Positions 1-8,328 of a stretch of 64,000 nt of DNA are shown piece after piece. Source of the stretch: Rhizobium sp. CF080. Its GTDB lineage: Bacteria; Pseudomonadota; Alphaproteobacteria; Rhizobiales; Rhizobiaceae. Both the position numbers and the translations under genes were made by a program. The first letter of the stretch is position 1. Every line of letters begins with the position of its first letter. The notes below the pieces were generated by a model. It was not told the DNA's origin, ran no database searches, and saw nothing but the letters and a program-made list of their open reading frames with translations. Where the stretch lies: assembly GCF_000282095.2 (NCBI RefSeq), contig NZ_AKKC02000004.1:248001-312000 (forward strand). Reading direction: 5' to 3'.

Positions 1-401
1 ATGAACTGCGTCGAATGGACGATGGTGTAGGGTATTCCGGAAGCCTTGATCAGTTTCTCCTGGGCAAGTTTCGCCCGGAAGTAGCCGCTCTCCTGAAGCC
101 GTTCGGTCCCCACGACCGAAAGGGCGACATGATGTTTGACCCCGGCAATCTTCTCCGCTGCAAGCAGGTTACGCCCCGACGTCTCGAAGAACTCCATGAC
201 AGCCTTGTCTTCAAACGAAGGGGAATTGGCGAGGTCGAGAACGACCTCAGCGCCGGCCAGGGCTGCGGCGAGACCTTCGCCGGTGATTGTATTGACGCCT
301 GTGTTCGGCGAGGCCGCGATCACCTCATGCCCCTTGTTGCGCAGACGTTCGGTCGTCTTCGAACCGATGAGGCCGGTCCCGCCAATGATGACGATTTTCA
401 T
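1..401 (-). CDS. NmrA-like/SDR NAD(P)-binding oxidoreductase (C-terminus beyond window)
   Basis: The start codon is at 401 on the minus strand, preceded by a GGGAG ribosome site, and the frame stays open to base 1, so only about 133 N-terminal residues are visible. The N-terminus MKIVIIGGTGLIGSK has the Gly-rich Rossmann motif (GGTGLIG) of atypical short-chain dehydrogenases of the NmrA/SDR a5 type, followed by a conserved ALSVVGTER-like strand typical of that family. It lies 38 bases after the AhpD-fold gene on the same strand, so the two are probably cotranscribed. Substrate unknown; such proteins are often NAD(P)H-dependent reductases or redox sensors. Confidence 0.85.
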   Translation of the reverse strand, partial: MKIVIIGGTGLIGSKTTERLRNKGHEVIAASPNTGVNTITGEGLAAALAGAEVVLDLANSPSFEDKAVMEFFETSGRNLLAAEKIAGVKHHVALSVVGTERLQESGYFRAKLAQEKLIKASGIPYTIVHSTQF

Positions 402-439
402 GATGGCTCTCCCTTTGCGGTTGCCATTCGCTGCATCAC

Positions 440-919
440 TTAGTTCAAACCGGCCTTGTCGAGGCCATAGAGCTTGTCTGCGGAGCCGGGCACGGCCTTG
501 AAAGCAATGCTAGCACGGTTCCAGGCATTGATGATCATGATGGAAAAGGTGAGATCGGAAATTTCTTTCTCCGACAGCTGGCCGCGGACCCGCTCGTAGA
601 GTTCGTCTGGAATTCCCCCTTCGGGCAGTTCGGTGACAGCCTCCGTCCAGGCGAGAGCGGCGCGTTCGCGCGGAATGAAGAGGTTTGATTCCCGCCAGAT
701 GGCGACATGGTAGAGCCGCAATTCGCTCTCCCCATGGATCTTCGCTTCCTTGACATGCATGTCGAGGCAGAAGGCGCAGCCATTGATCTGTGAAGCCCGG
801 ATGTTCACAAGATCGCGGATCTTCTGTTCGATCGCGCTGTCTTTCAAGGACATGCTCAGCTCAGAGATTTTCTTGAAGAACTCGGGCGATTGCTGGGCGT
901 AGTTCAGGCGCTGGGTCAT
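440..919 (-). CDS. Carboxymuconolactone decarboxylase / AhpD-fold family protein
   Basis: A 159-residue protein with the AhpD signature C-x2-C-x3-H (C48, C51, H55 in NGCAFCLDMH), the redox centre of alkylhydroperoxidase-like members of the carboxymuconolactone decarboxylase family. The following ESxLRLYHVAIWRES segment and Glu-rich helices are also typical. No signal peptide or membrane segment, so it is probably cytoplasmic and may reduce peroxides or act as a thiol oxidoreductase. It is the first gene of a minus-strand pair with the NmrA-like gene and is divergent from a LysR gene, a classic arrangement for a regulator and its target operon. Confidence 0.9.
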   Translation of the reverse strand: MTQRLNYAQQSPEFFKKISELSMSLKDSAIEQKIRDLVNIRASQINGCAFCLDMHVKEAKIHGESELRLYHVAIWRESNLFIPRERAALAWTEAVTELPEGGIPDELYERVRGQLSEKEISDLTFSIMIINAWNRASIAFKAVPGSADKLYGLDKAGLN

Positions 920-949
920 AACCGTCTCCTCTTTAATTAAGGACTCTTG

Positions 950-974
950 ATATCCTTATGGATATAAAATATCC
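950..974. promoter_or_regulatory. Candidate LysR operator: inverted plus direct repeat of ATATCC
   Basis: In the 127-base gap between the divergent AhpD-fold gene and the LysR gene, ATATCC (950-955) and GGATAT (960-965) form a perfect dyad with a 4-base spacer, and a third copy of ATATCC lies at 969-974, 19 bases from the first. Position and repeat structure fit a regulator site controlling both directions. No binding data; the assignment to the adjacent LysR protein is inference. Confidence 0.45.
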
Positions 975-1046
975 GTAATTGATGGACAGTAAAGCCCTCA
1001 TCGCTTAGGCTGGAGGCATAAGGCTTATGCGCAGAGGTATGAGAGA

Positions 1047-1982
1047 ATGGGGATGGACATCGTTTCTGCGTTGAAGACGTTTCTACGGGTCGCCGAGACG
1101 GGCTCCTTTTCGGCCGCGGCCATCGATCTCGGGCTCACACAACCCGCCGTCTCGCGACAGGTTTCGGCATTGGAAGACCATTTCAGCTCAAGGCTCCTGC
1201 ATCGCACGACAAACGCGGTCGCGCTGACTTTCGAAGGCGAGCAAATGATCCCGATGGCAATGAGAGTGATTGAGGCGGTCGATGCCCTCGGCGACACCAC
1301 ATGCCCCGAAGCGGCCATCGCGGCGGGAAAGGTCAGGCTGAGTTTGCCCGCCCCGCTCGCGCTCTACATGAGCGATCGTCTCCCTGTGCTGCTCAAGGCC
1401 TATCCGAAGCTGTCAGTTGAGCTGATCTGTCGCGAGGAGCCGTCGGATCTGGTCGCCGACGGTATCGACATCGAGATCCGCCTTGGAGATGTCGGCAACA
1501 GCGGGCTGATCTGCCGGCGTATCGGCTGGACGACAGCGTTTCTCGTCGCCGCACCTGAATATCTGCAAAGAAAGGGGGCACCTGGAACCCCGCAGGAAAT
1601 CGAGGGGCACGACTGCATCTGTTATAACCGTGGCGGCAACGGCCACTCCTGGTTCTTTTCGAACGGCTCGGATGAGGTTGCCGTGCGGGTTGCGCCCCGC
1701 CTAGGCGCGAACAATCCGGTCGCGGTTCGTCACGCCACGCTTGCGGGCAGCGGTCTTGCCATCCTGTCTCACATCCTCGTCAGTGCCGACATCGAGGCGA
1801 GAAGGCTGCTCAACGTGATGCCGGATTTTCCGCCTGTGCGGCTGCCGATCAACGTCGTTTATGCTTCCCGTCGCAATCTGCCACTGCGCGTGCGCACGGT
1901 CCTCGACTTCCTGATCGACGCCGTGCGGGAGGATGCACTCATGACGACGACCGAACGAGCTCCCTGCGGAGGGAACGGGTAA
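1047..1982 (+). CDS. LysR-family transcriptional regulator
   Basis: A 311-residue protein with the LysR N-terminal winged helix (residues about 3-62: VSALKTFLRVAETGSFSAAA, then LTQPAVSRQVSALE, the recognition helix) and an effector-binding domain of usual length. The start at 1047 has GAGG ten bases upstream; an in-frame ATG at 1053 is equally possible. It is divergent from the AhpD-fold/NmrA-like pair and probably controls it. The downstream neighbour is convergent. Confidence 0.92.
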   Translation: MGMDIVSALKTFLRVAETGSFSAAAIDLGLTQPAVSRQVSALEDHFSSRLLHRTTNAVALTFEGEQMIPMAMRVIEAVDALGDTTCPEAAIAAGKVRLSLPAPLALYMSDRLPVLLKAYPKLSVELICREEPSDLVADGIDIEIRLGDVGNSGLICRRIGWTTAFLVAAPEYLQRKGAPGTPQEIEGHDCICYNRGGNGHSWFFSNGSDEVAVRVAPRLGANNPVAVRHATLAGSGLAILSHILVSADIEARRLLNVMPDFPPVRLPINVVYASRRNLPLRVRTVLDFLIDAVREDALMTTTERAPCGGNG

Positions 1983-2044
1983 ATCTACCGTGCGAATGGC
2001 ACCTCAGGCGCGCGATCGGTGCCGCTTGCCTGACATCTTCGAAC

Positions 2045-3049
2045 TCAAACACCCAACGAGGAAGCTCCATTCCTCGCGCTTCCCTGCAGGACCTGCAGGA
2101 GAGCCGTAATGTATCCATAGGTGAAGGCGAAGGCGGTGTTTTCGGGATCCGCGCCGGATATCTGCGGCACGTGGTCGGGCATGATCATGTATTGGTAGCC
2201 GACCTCGGCATAGGCCTGCAGCGACCGCCACATGTCCATGTCGCCCTCTTCGGGAAAGGTCTCCATGAAGGAGAGCTTGCGGCCGCGGATGTTGCGGAAA
2301 TGAACATTGAACAGTTTGCCGCGCTCGCCGAACCAGCGGATAACGTCGAAAATTTCGCTTGCCGGGTCGTCGAGCATCTCGCCGACCGTCCCCTGGCAGA
2401 AATTGAGCCCGTGATAGGGGCTTTCCCGCATCTGCACAAACCGCTTCAGTCCTTCGACCGTGCCGAGCACGCGCGTCACGCCGCGATAACCCGGCGGCGT
2501 ATAGGGATCGTGCGGATGGCAGGCGAGGCGGACTTTGTTGGCCTCGGCCACCGGCACGACCCGTTCGAGGAAATAGTCGATGCGCTCCCAGTTTTCGTCT
2601 TCGTCGACGATGCCGGCAATGGTCGGTGGCGCGCCGTGGTCGGCCTTCTCCCAACGGAAGGCCTCATTGCGCGAGCCGCCGCGGCCGATCTCGAGCTCGG
2701 TGCGCGGGATGCCGATGATGTTGAGGTTATATTTGACCGCCGGGATGCCAGCCTTCGCGGCATTCTCGATCAAGCGGCAGATGGAATCGATCTGCCGGTC
2801 CCGCTGCGGACCTTTCGTCAGCACGTCCGGACTGTACTGTTTCTCGATGACCCTCGAGCTCAACGGCAGCTGGATCATGTCGAGGATCAGGCCGAAACTC
2901 TCGATATGCTCGCGATGAGCGGAGAGCACGTCGAACGTCCAGTCGTGCGGATTGCCGGCCGGGTCCGCATTGACATGCTCGATGCCGAGCTGCGCCATGA
3001 TCCTGTAGTCGTCGTCGTTCCTCGCCCTGAATTGCGTGCCGATATACAT
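2045..3049 (-). CDS. Mannonate dehydratase (UxuA)-family protein
   Basis: A 334-residue TIM-barrel protein resembling mannonate dehydratase, which converts D-mannonate to 2-keto-3-deoxygluconate in glucuronate catabolism. Family-like features are the KYNLNIIGIPRTE strand, the metal/substrate segment LACHPHDPY, the NFCQGTVGEM loop and the FNVHFRNIRG segment. It is somewhat shorter than classical UxuA (about 350-400 residues), so it could act on another sugar acid. The start is supported by an AGGAGGG site directly upstream. It lies 9 bases after the Dpp-type ATPase genes, as the last gene of the LacI-Dpp operon, suggesting that the imported compound yields a hexonate. Confidence 0.78.
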   Translation of the reverse strand: MYIGTQFRARNDDDYRIMAQLGIEHVNADPAGNPHDWTFDVLSAHREHIESFGLILDMIQLPLSSRVIEKQYSPDVLTKGPQRDRQIDSICRLIENAAKAGIPAVKYNLNIIGIPRTELEIGRGGSRNEAFRWEKADHGAPPTIAGIVDEDENWERIDYFLERVVPVAEANKVRLACHPHDPYTPPGYRGVTRVLGTVEGLKRFVQMRESPYHGLNFCQGTVGEMLDDPASEIFDVIRWFGERGKLFNVHFRNIRGRKLSFMETFPEEGDMDMWRSLQAYAEVGYQYMIMPDHVPQISGADPENTAFAFTYGYITALLQVLQGSARNGASSLGV

Positions 3050-3058
3050 GGGTCCCTC

Positions 3059-3868
3059 CTAGACTTTTGTGAGCTGCGACAAAGAGGCGGGTGCCTCACC
3101 ATAGGCTTCGCTGGCAGCTATGAGTTTTCGCGTGTAAGGTTCAGTCGCGCCGCCATTCACCAGCACATCGACCGGAAGAGTCTCGACCAGCTTTCCGGAC
3201 TGCATCACGGCGGTCCTGTTACACATGTGTGCGACCACGCCGAGGTCATGCGTGACCATCAGGAAGGTCAGGCCGTGTTCTTCCTGCAGATCGCAAAGCA
3301 GATTGAGGATTTCCGCCTGCACCGATACGTCGAGCGCCGATGTCGGCTCGTCCAGCAGCAGGATCTCCGGCTTGAGCATGAGTGCCCGCGCAATCGCGAC
3401 GCGCTGGCGCTGGCCGCCGGAGAGCTGGTGGGGGTAACGCCAGCGAAGCGCCTGCGGCAAGCCCACCGCGTCGAGTGACGCTTTGGCACGGGTTTCCGCA
3501 TCAGGCACCTTCTGAATGCGCGCAGGTTCCATCAACTGCCGCCAGACAGTATGACGCGGATGCAGTGCCTCATACGGGTCCTGAAACACCATCTGCACCT
3601 TGCGGTAAAAATCCTTGCCGCGCTCTCGGCTGACATCTTCGCCCATCACCCTGAGCGTTGTCGCCGTGCTCGGAACAAGGCCCGTGATCGCCCTGAGTAT
3701 GGTGGATTTGCCGGAGCCGGATTCGCCGACGAGCCCGAAGGTTTCGCCCGCAAGCACGGAAAAGCTCACGCCATCGACGGCACGCCGCGCGTCGTCCCCT
3801 TCCCCGAAGCTCACAATGAGGTTGTCGATCTCTATGATCGGTGTCTGGCTCTTCATGATGTCTACCAT
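3059..3868 (-). CDS. Dpp/Opp-type ABC transporter ATP-binding protein (DppF-like)
   Basis: A 269-residue nucleotide-binding subunit. Walker A is GLVGESGSGKST, the signature is LSGGQRQRVAIARAL, Walker B is ILLLDEPTSALDVS and the switch histidine lies in MVTHDLGVV. The DEPTSALDVSVQAEILNLL stretch and the C-terminal PYTRKLIAAS motif are characteristic of the oligopeptide/dipeptide importer class, whose members also import sugars and sugar acids. It pairs with the DppD-like ATPase, whose stop codon overlaps this gene's start by 7 bases, implying translational coupling. A second in-frame ATG lies at 3856. Confidence 0.92.
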   Translation of the reverse strand: MVDIMKSQTPIIEIDNLIVSFGEGDDARRAVDGVSFSVLAGETFGLVGESGSGKSTILRAITGLVPSTATTLRVMGEDVSRERGKDFYRKVQMVFQDPYEALHPRHTVWRQLMEPARIQKVPDAETRAKASLDAVGLPQALRWRYPHQLSGGQRQRVAIARALMLKPEILLLDEPTSALDVSVQAEILNLLCDLQEEHGLTFLMVTHDLGVVAHMCNRTAVMQSGKLVETLPVDVLVNGGATEPYTRKLIAASEAYGEAPASLSQLTKV

Positions 3869-4692
3869 GCCGGATCGCGCTTTAGGACTGGAAGCCGTCG
3901 CCGCGGCGTGTGAATGCGGGGCATCGCGTCCAGCAGTCCCCGCGTATAAGGGTGAGTTGCCTGGTCGAGTTCGCCGGCCTTGAGGGTCTCGACGACATGG
4001 CCGCGATACATGATCAGGACACGGTCGCAGAAATGCCGGACCAGATTGAGATCGTGGCTGATGAAGATCAGGCCGAGGCCGCGCTTCCTCACCAGATCGT
4101 CCAGGAGATTGAGAATCTCGAGACGCACGGTAACGTCGAGCGCCGACGTCGCCTCATCGGCGATCAGGATTTCCGGTTCGGAAACCAGCATCATGGCGAT
4201 CATGATGCGCTGGCCCATACCGCCCGACATCTCATGCGGATACATGCGGTAGACGCGCTCCGGATCGCGGATCTGGACCGCCTCCAGCATGGCCGCTGCC
4301 TTCCGTTTCGCCTCCGATGCGTTGGAGCGTGTATGAATCAGGTAGGCTTCGGCGATCTGTTCACCGACGGAAACGACCGGGTTCAGGGAATATTTGGGAT
4401 CCTGCATGATGAGACCGATCCGTTTTCCGCGGATCCGTTCCATCGTCTTTTCCGAGGCCTGAAGCAGGTCGACATCCGGGAGGCACAACGTCTGGGCCTT
4501 GACCATGGCCGCACGCGGCGTCAGCCGCATGATTGCGCGCCCGGTCATGCTCTTGCCGGATCCGGATTCGCCGACAATGCCGAGCTTCTCCCGGCCAAGG
4601 TCGAAGGACACGCCACGAACGGCCTCGAACGGGCCAGCCACACCGTTGAAGCTGATGCGAAGGTCGCGAACCGATAACAATGGACTGTTCAT
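3862..4692 (-). CDS. Dpp/Opp-type ABC transporter ATP-binding protein (DppD-like)
   Basis: A 276-residue ATPase with Walker A GIVGESGSGKSMTG and Walker B ILIADEATSALDVT. The signature reads MSGGMGQRIMIA and the D-loop context is DEATSALD where DEPTxALD is usual; both are tolerated variants but make this the degenerate member of the pair. The start at 4692 (MNSPLLSVRD) is chosen because the open frame upstream runs into the permease gene and loses homology. It has the C-terminal HPYTRGLLDAMP motif of DppD proteins. Two bases separate it from the preceding permease gene. Confidence 0.9.
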   Translation of the reverse strand: MNSPLLSVRDLRISFNGVAGPFEAVRGVSFDLGREKLGIVGESGSGKSMTGRAIMRLTPRAAMVKAQTLCLPDVDLLQASEKTMERIRGKRIGLIMQDPKYSLNPVVSVGEQIAEAYLIHTRSNASEAKRKAAAMLEAVQIRDPERVYRMYPHEMSGGMGQRIMIAMMLVSEPEILIADEATSALDVTVRLEILNLLDDLVRKRGLGLIFISHDLNLVRHFCDRVLIMYRGHVVETLKAGELDQATHPYTRGLLDAMPRIHTPRRRLPVLKRDPAW

Positions 4693-4694
4693 GC

Positions 4695-5603
4695 TTACTC
4701 CTGCCTCGGGTCGAGTGCATCGCGCAACGCGTCGCCGGCGAGGTTGAACGCCAGGCTCACGGTCAGGATCGCAATGCCGGGCATGCTGACGACCCACCAG
4801 CTGTCGAGCATGAAGCGCCTGCCGGTGGAAACCATGGCACCCCATTCCGGCGTCGGCGGCTGAGCGCCCAGGCCGAGGAAGCCGAGGCCGGCTGCCGTCA
4901 GGATGATGCCCGCCATGTTCAGGGTGATGCGCACGACAACGGACGGAATGCAGAGCGGTACGATATGGGAGAGCACGATGCGCAGGTTACTCGCGCCCAT
5001 CAGCCTCACCGCGGAAATGTGGTCGCGGTGTCGGAGGCTCAAGGACTCCGCCCGGGCCAGTCGCGCGATCGGCGGCCACTGCGTCAGGGCGATCGCGATG
5101 ACTGCATTTTCGAGGCTCGGTCCAAGCGCCGCGACGAAGGCGAGCGCCAAAATGAGGCTCGGAAACGACAGAAAGAGTTCGGTGATCCGCATCAGGATCG
5201 TGTCGAGCCAGCCGCCGTAATAGCCGGCGAAGCAGCCGACCAGCATGCCGATGGGCGCAACGATGATGCTGACGATCACGATGATCGACAAGGTGATGCG
5301 GCTGCCCCACAGGATACGGCTAAATATATCCCGCCCCAGTTCGTCGGTTCCGAGCAGATGAGCACCGCCCGGTGGTCGAAGGGCCGATTGCAGATTCTGC
5401 TCGAAGGGCGAATATGTCGCGATCCACGGCACGAATATCGCCGCAAACACCAGCAGCAGGATAATGCCGAGACCGAGAAGCCCGAGCGGGTTGTCGGCAA
5501 AGCGCCGCCAGATCATCCAGATATTCTGGATCGCGGCCTGGGTTGGGCTTTCCGTATCCTCGGCGGTGAGCCAGGCTTTGAGGCCTTTGCTATTCGTTGT
5601 CAT
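4695..5603 (-). CDS. Dpp/Opp-type ABC transporter permease (DppC-like)
   Basis: A 302-residue inner-membrane permease with an N-terminal cytoplasmic region, a first membrane helix near residues 40-60, the DppC-type LLGTDELGRDIFSRILWG segment and a BPD-transport EAA-like loop (AVRLMGASNLRIVLSHIVPL). The start at 5603 gives a 4-base ATGA overlap with the preceding permease stop, which is why it is preferred to the upstream in-frame start. The C-terminal DALRDALDPR is typical of DppC. Partner of the DppB-like permease. Confidence 0.92.
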   Translation of the reverse strand: MTTNSKGLKAWLTAEDTESPTQAAIQNIWMIWRRFADNPLGLLGLGIILLLVFAAIFVPWIATYSPFEQNLQSALRPPGGAHLLGTDELGRDIFSRILWGSRITLSIIVIVSIIVAPIGMLVGCFAGYYGGWLDTILMRITELFLSFPSLILALAFVAALGPSLENAVIAIALTQWPPIARLARAESLSLRHRDHISAVRLMGASNLRIVLSHIVPLCIPSVVVRITLNMAGIILTAAGLGFLGLGAQPPTPEWGAMVSTGRRFMLDSWWVVSMPGIAILTVSLAFNLAGDALRDALDPRQE

Positions 5604-6661
5604 TTGATCCTCGGGTCGAAGAATTTGTAGAGCAGGTCCGAGATCAGGTTGAGCGTGATGAACACGCATCCGATGATCAGCGTGCAGGCGACCACCACAT
5701 TCATGTCGCCGATGACCAGCGCATTGGTCAGATATTGTCCGAAGCCCGGCCATCCGAATACGGTCTCGATCAGCACCGCGCCTTCCAGCATGCCGCCATA
5801 GGACAGCGCGACGACGGTGACGAGCTGCACGCGGATATTCTTGAAGGCGTGTTTCCAGACAACGTTCCGGGCGCTGACGCCCTTGGCCCGGGCCGTCGTC
5901 ACGTATTCCTGGTGCAGCTGCTCCAGCATGAAGCTGCGCGTGATGCGGCTGAGATAGGCAATCTTCGAATAGGCCAGGACCGAGGCGGGCAGTATGATGT
6001 GGCTGACCGCGCTCCAGAAAACATCCATGTCCCCCGCAAGCAGGGAATCGAGGAGCAGGAACCCGGTTTTCTCATCTGTCATGCCCTCGTAGTAGATATC
6101 GACACGGCCGGACCCGCCCACCCAACCGAGTTTGGCATAGAAGACCATCAGGCCGACCATGCCGATCCAGAAGATCGGGGTCGAGTGACCGAGGAGCGCG
6201 ATCAGCCGGACGACGTGATCCGCTGCCCGTCCACGATTGACGGCAGCAAAGACCCCGAGGGGGATGCCGATCCCGGCTCCCAGTATGATCGTCACCGTCG
6301 CCAGCTCGATCGTCGCCGGCAGGACGCGGACGATATCGTCCATGACGGGGCGTCCCGTCAGCAGCGTCGTTCCGAAGTCGCCCCGGAAAAGCTGGCCGAC
6401 GAATATGACGAACTGCCTGTAGAGCGGCTGGTCCAGCCCCAGCTCCTGCTGGACCTTCAGGTAGGTCGCGCGGTCAGCATCCGCGCCGACCACCGCGATC
6501 ACCGGATCGACCGGCATCAGCCGGCCGATGACGAAGGTGAGGACGACGAGCAGCGCGAGTGTCGTGGCAACGCTGGCGAGCGTCGTGCTCCAGCGCGAGT
6601 ACCTTCTCCAGTTCAGGCGTCTACCCGACGCCCGAACGGCATTGTCTGTAGCATGGGACAT
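5600..6661 (-). CDS. Dpp/Opp-type ABC transporter permease (DppB-like)
   Basis: A 353-residue permease with a signal-anchor helix near residues 30-50, the DppB hallmark GDFGTTLLTGRPV, several further hydrophobic helices and the EAA loop (YVTTARAKGVSARNVVWKHA). The C-terminus LLYKFFDPRIK is a standard DppB ending. It is 37 bases longer in its N-terminal half than minimal DppB proteins because of a polar N-terminal extension and a loop near residues 180-210. It lies 15 bases after the binding-protein gene; unlike the other importers in this window, there is no hairpin at this junction. Confidence 0.92.
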   Translation of the reverse strand: MSHATDNAVRASGRRLNWRRYSRWSTTLASVATTLALLVVLTFVIGRLMPVDPVIAVVGADADRATYLKVQQELGLDQPLYRQFVIFVGQLFRGDFGTTLLTGRPVMDDIVRVLPATIELATVTIILGAGIGIPLGVFAAVNRGRAADHVVRLIALLGHSTPIFWIGMVGLMVFYAKLGWVGGSGRVDIYYEGMTDEKTGFLLLDSLLAGDMDVFWSAVSHIILPASVLAYSKIAYLSRITRSFMLEQLHQEYVTTARAKGVSARNVVWKHAFKNIRVQLVTVVALSYGGMLEGAVLIETVFGWPGFGQYLTNALVIGDMNVVVACTLIIGCVFITLNLISDLLYKFFDPRIK

Positions 6662-6676
6662 GCGAGGATTCCGACG

Positions 6677-8281
6677 TTAATCTTTCTTCTCGACCGCGTT
6701 CCAGCGTGTCATCCAGCTCGGGTCGCCGACATAGTTGATCAGCCGCGCGCTCTTCGCATAGGGATCGACGCGCCGTGAGATCGGAATGATCGGAGGAGCG
6801 GAATCCTCGAATATCTGCAGCGCCTTCTTGTAGAGTTGGACGCGCTTGGCTTCGTCGTCGGTGATCGCGGCCGCCTCGTCGAGCAACTTGTTGACCTCCG
6901 GCAGTTCGAAGGACGAACGCCAGGCCTGCAGGTTGGAGAGCGTAGCATCCGGCTTGTTGTCCGGATTGTAGGCATGCGTCCTGACCCATCCATCCGGATC
7001 GTCGGGAGCCGACGATGCGGTACGCCCGACGCCAAGCTGGAACTTGCGGTTACGCATCGGACCGTAGGTCTGGTCGCCGTTGCCCGTCTGGATCTCCGTC
7101 TTGATGTTGGCCGCGGTGAGGTTCTGCTGGATCGCCGCCGCCAGGTCGGCATAGGGCACGGAACTCAATGCGAGGATCTGCTTGCTGAAGCCGTTGGGAT
7201 AGCCGGCGGCCGTCAACTCGGCCTTGCACTTCGCCGGATCGTAGACGTTGCCGATGTTCGGGATATAGCCGGGAATTTCCTCGGGCACGAACGTCGTGGT
7301 GTACTCGCCGTAGTTCTTCATTACGACGTCGTTGATGTCCTTGTAGTTGATGCAGTAGCGGATCGCCCGGCGGACTTCCGGCTTCTTGAGGTCCGGGTCT
7401 TCGGTGCTCATGTTGAAGTAATAGAAACCGGAGCCCTTGAGGCGGTCGATTACGATGTCGGGGTTCTTCGCAAGCCCGTCGATGTCCGCGGAAACCAGCT
7501 GGAAGCCGACGTCGAGGTCGCCTTTCTCCAGAAGCAGTCGTTGCGTCTGGGATTCCGGAAGATGGCGCACGACGACGCGACGCATGCTCGGCTTGCCGCC
7601 CCAATAGTCGTCGAAACGGTCGAGCAGGGCGATATCGTTCGGGTTCCAGCGGTTGAGCTTGAACGGACCGGAGCCGGCAGCGTTCGACGCCAACCAGGCG
7701 CGCCCCATATCGCCGTTCTTGGCATTCTTCTCGACCTCCTTGCTGTCGACGACCGCGGCATAGGCTCGGGTGAGCGCGCTCATCTTGAGCGAAGGTGCAA
7801 TCGGAGCAGCTGCCTTGAGGACGAAGGTCTTTTCATCCTTGGCGATGAACTTCTCGGCGACATTGGCCGGCGTATAGCCCCACTGATCGTAGTAGGTCTT
7901 GGCCAGAAGGCCGAGTTTCACGGCACGGCTGAAGGAATAGGCCACATCCTCAGCCGTTACCTTGCGGCCGCTCTGGAACGTCGCCCGTTCATCGAGCGTG
8001 AACTCGATCGACCCGTCCGGCTGGACCGTCCAGGACTTGGCAAGCCCCGGCAGCAGCTTTCCGGGCGCTGTCAGATCGTTGCGCACCAGCGTGTCGTAAA
8101 GGTTGGAGATGATATGGTAGGATTCGTAGGAATTGACGTTGTGCGGATCGAGGCTGGTCAGGTTGACCATGTTCATGCCGATGATCAGCTGGTCCTTCGG
8201 TGTCGCCGCCTGGGCGGGGGCCATGACGATGCTTGCGGCAAGGACACTGGTTGCTGCGAGTAGGTAACGAATATGCGACAT
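6677..8281 (-). CDS. Dpp/Opp-type ABC transporter substrate-binding protein (SBP family 5)
   Basis: A 534-residue periplasmic binding protein with a Sec signal peptide (hydrophobic stretch to about residue 25, cleavage after a MAPAQA-like site) and family 5 features: the SLDPHNVNSYES start of the mature domain, a LLPGLAKSWTV segment, a TLDERATFQSGRKVTAEDV region and an R-x-A-I-x-Y-x-I-N helix (EVRRAIRYCINYKDIN). GGAGG lies 7 bases before ATG. It is the first transport gene after the LacI regulator gene in the same direction. With a uronate enzyme at the operon end, a sugar-acid or oligouronide ligand is more likely than a peptide (inference). Confidence 0.93.
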   Translation of the reverse strand: MSHIRYLLAATSVLAASIVMAPAQAATPKDQLIIGMNMVNLTSLDPHNVNSYESYHIISNLYDTLVRNDLTAPGKLLPGLAKSWTVQPDGSIEFTLDERATFQSGRKVTAEDVAYSFSRAVKLGLLAKTYYDQWGYTPANVAEKFIAKDEKTFVLKAAAPIAPSLKMSALTRAYAAVVDSKEVEKNAKNGDMGRAWLASNAAGSGPFKLNRWNPNDIALLDRFDDYWGGKPSMRRVVVRHLPESQTQRLLLEKGDLDVGFQLVSADIDGLAKNPDIVIDRLKGSGFYYFNMSTEDPDLKKPEVRRAIRYCINYKDINDVVMKNYGEYTTTFVPEEIPGYIPNIGNVYDPAKCKAELTAAGYPNGFSKQILALSSVPYADLAAAIQQNLTAANIKTEIQTGNGDQTYGPMRNRKFQLGVGRTASSAPDDPDGWVRTHAYNPDNKPDATLSNLQAWRSSFELPEVNKLLDEAAAITDDEAKRVQLYKKALQIFEDSAPPIIPISRRVDPYAKSARLINYVGDPSWMTRWNAVEKKD

Positions 8282-8328
8282 AAACTCCTCCGTTATCGCT
8301 TCGTCTGATGGGAGCGCGGTCTCGCCGT

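Noticed and set aside
2171..3478. Long plus-strand open frame of 435 codons opposite the mannonate dehydratase-like and ATPase genes
   Set aside because: It spans two well-supported minus-strand genes, has a His/Arg/Asp-rich composition typical of antisense frames in GC-rich DNA, and no recognisable motif or ribosome site.
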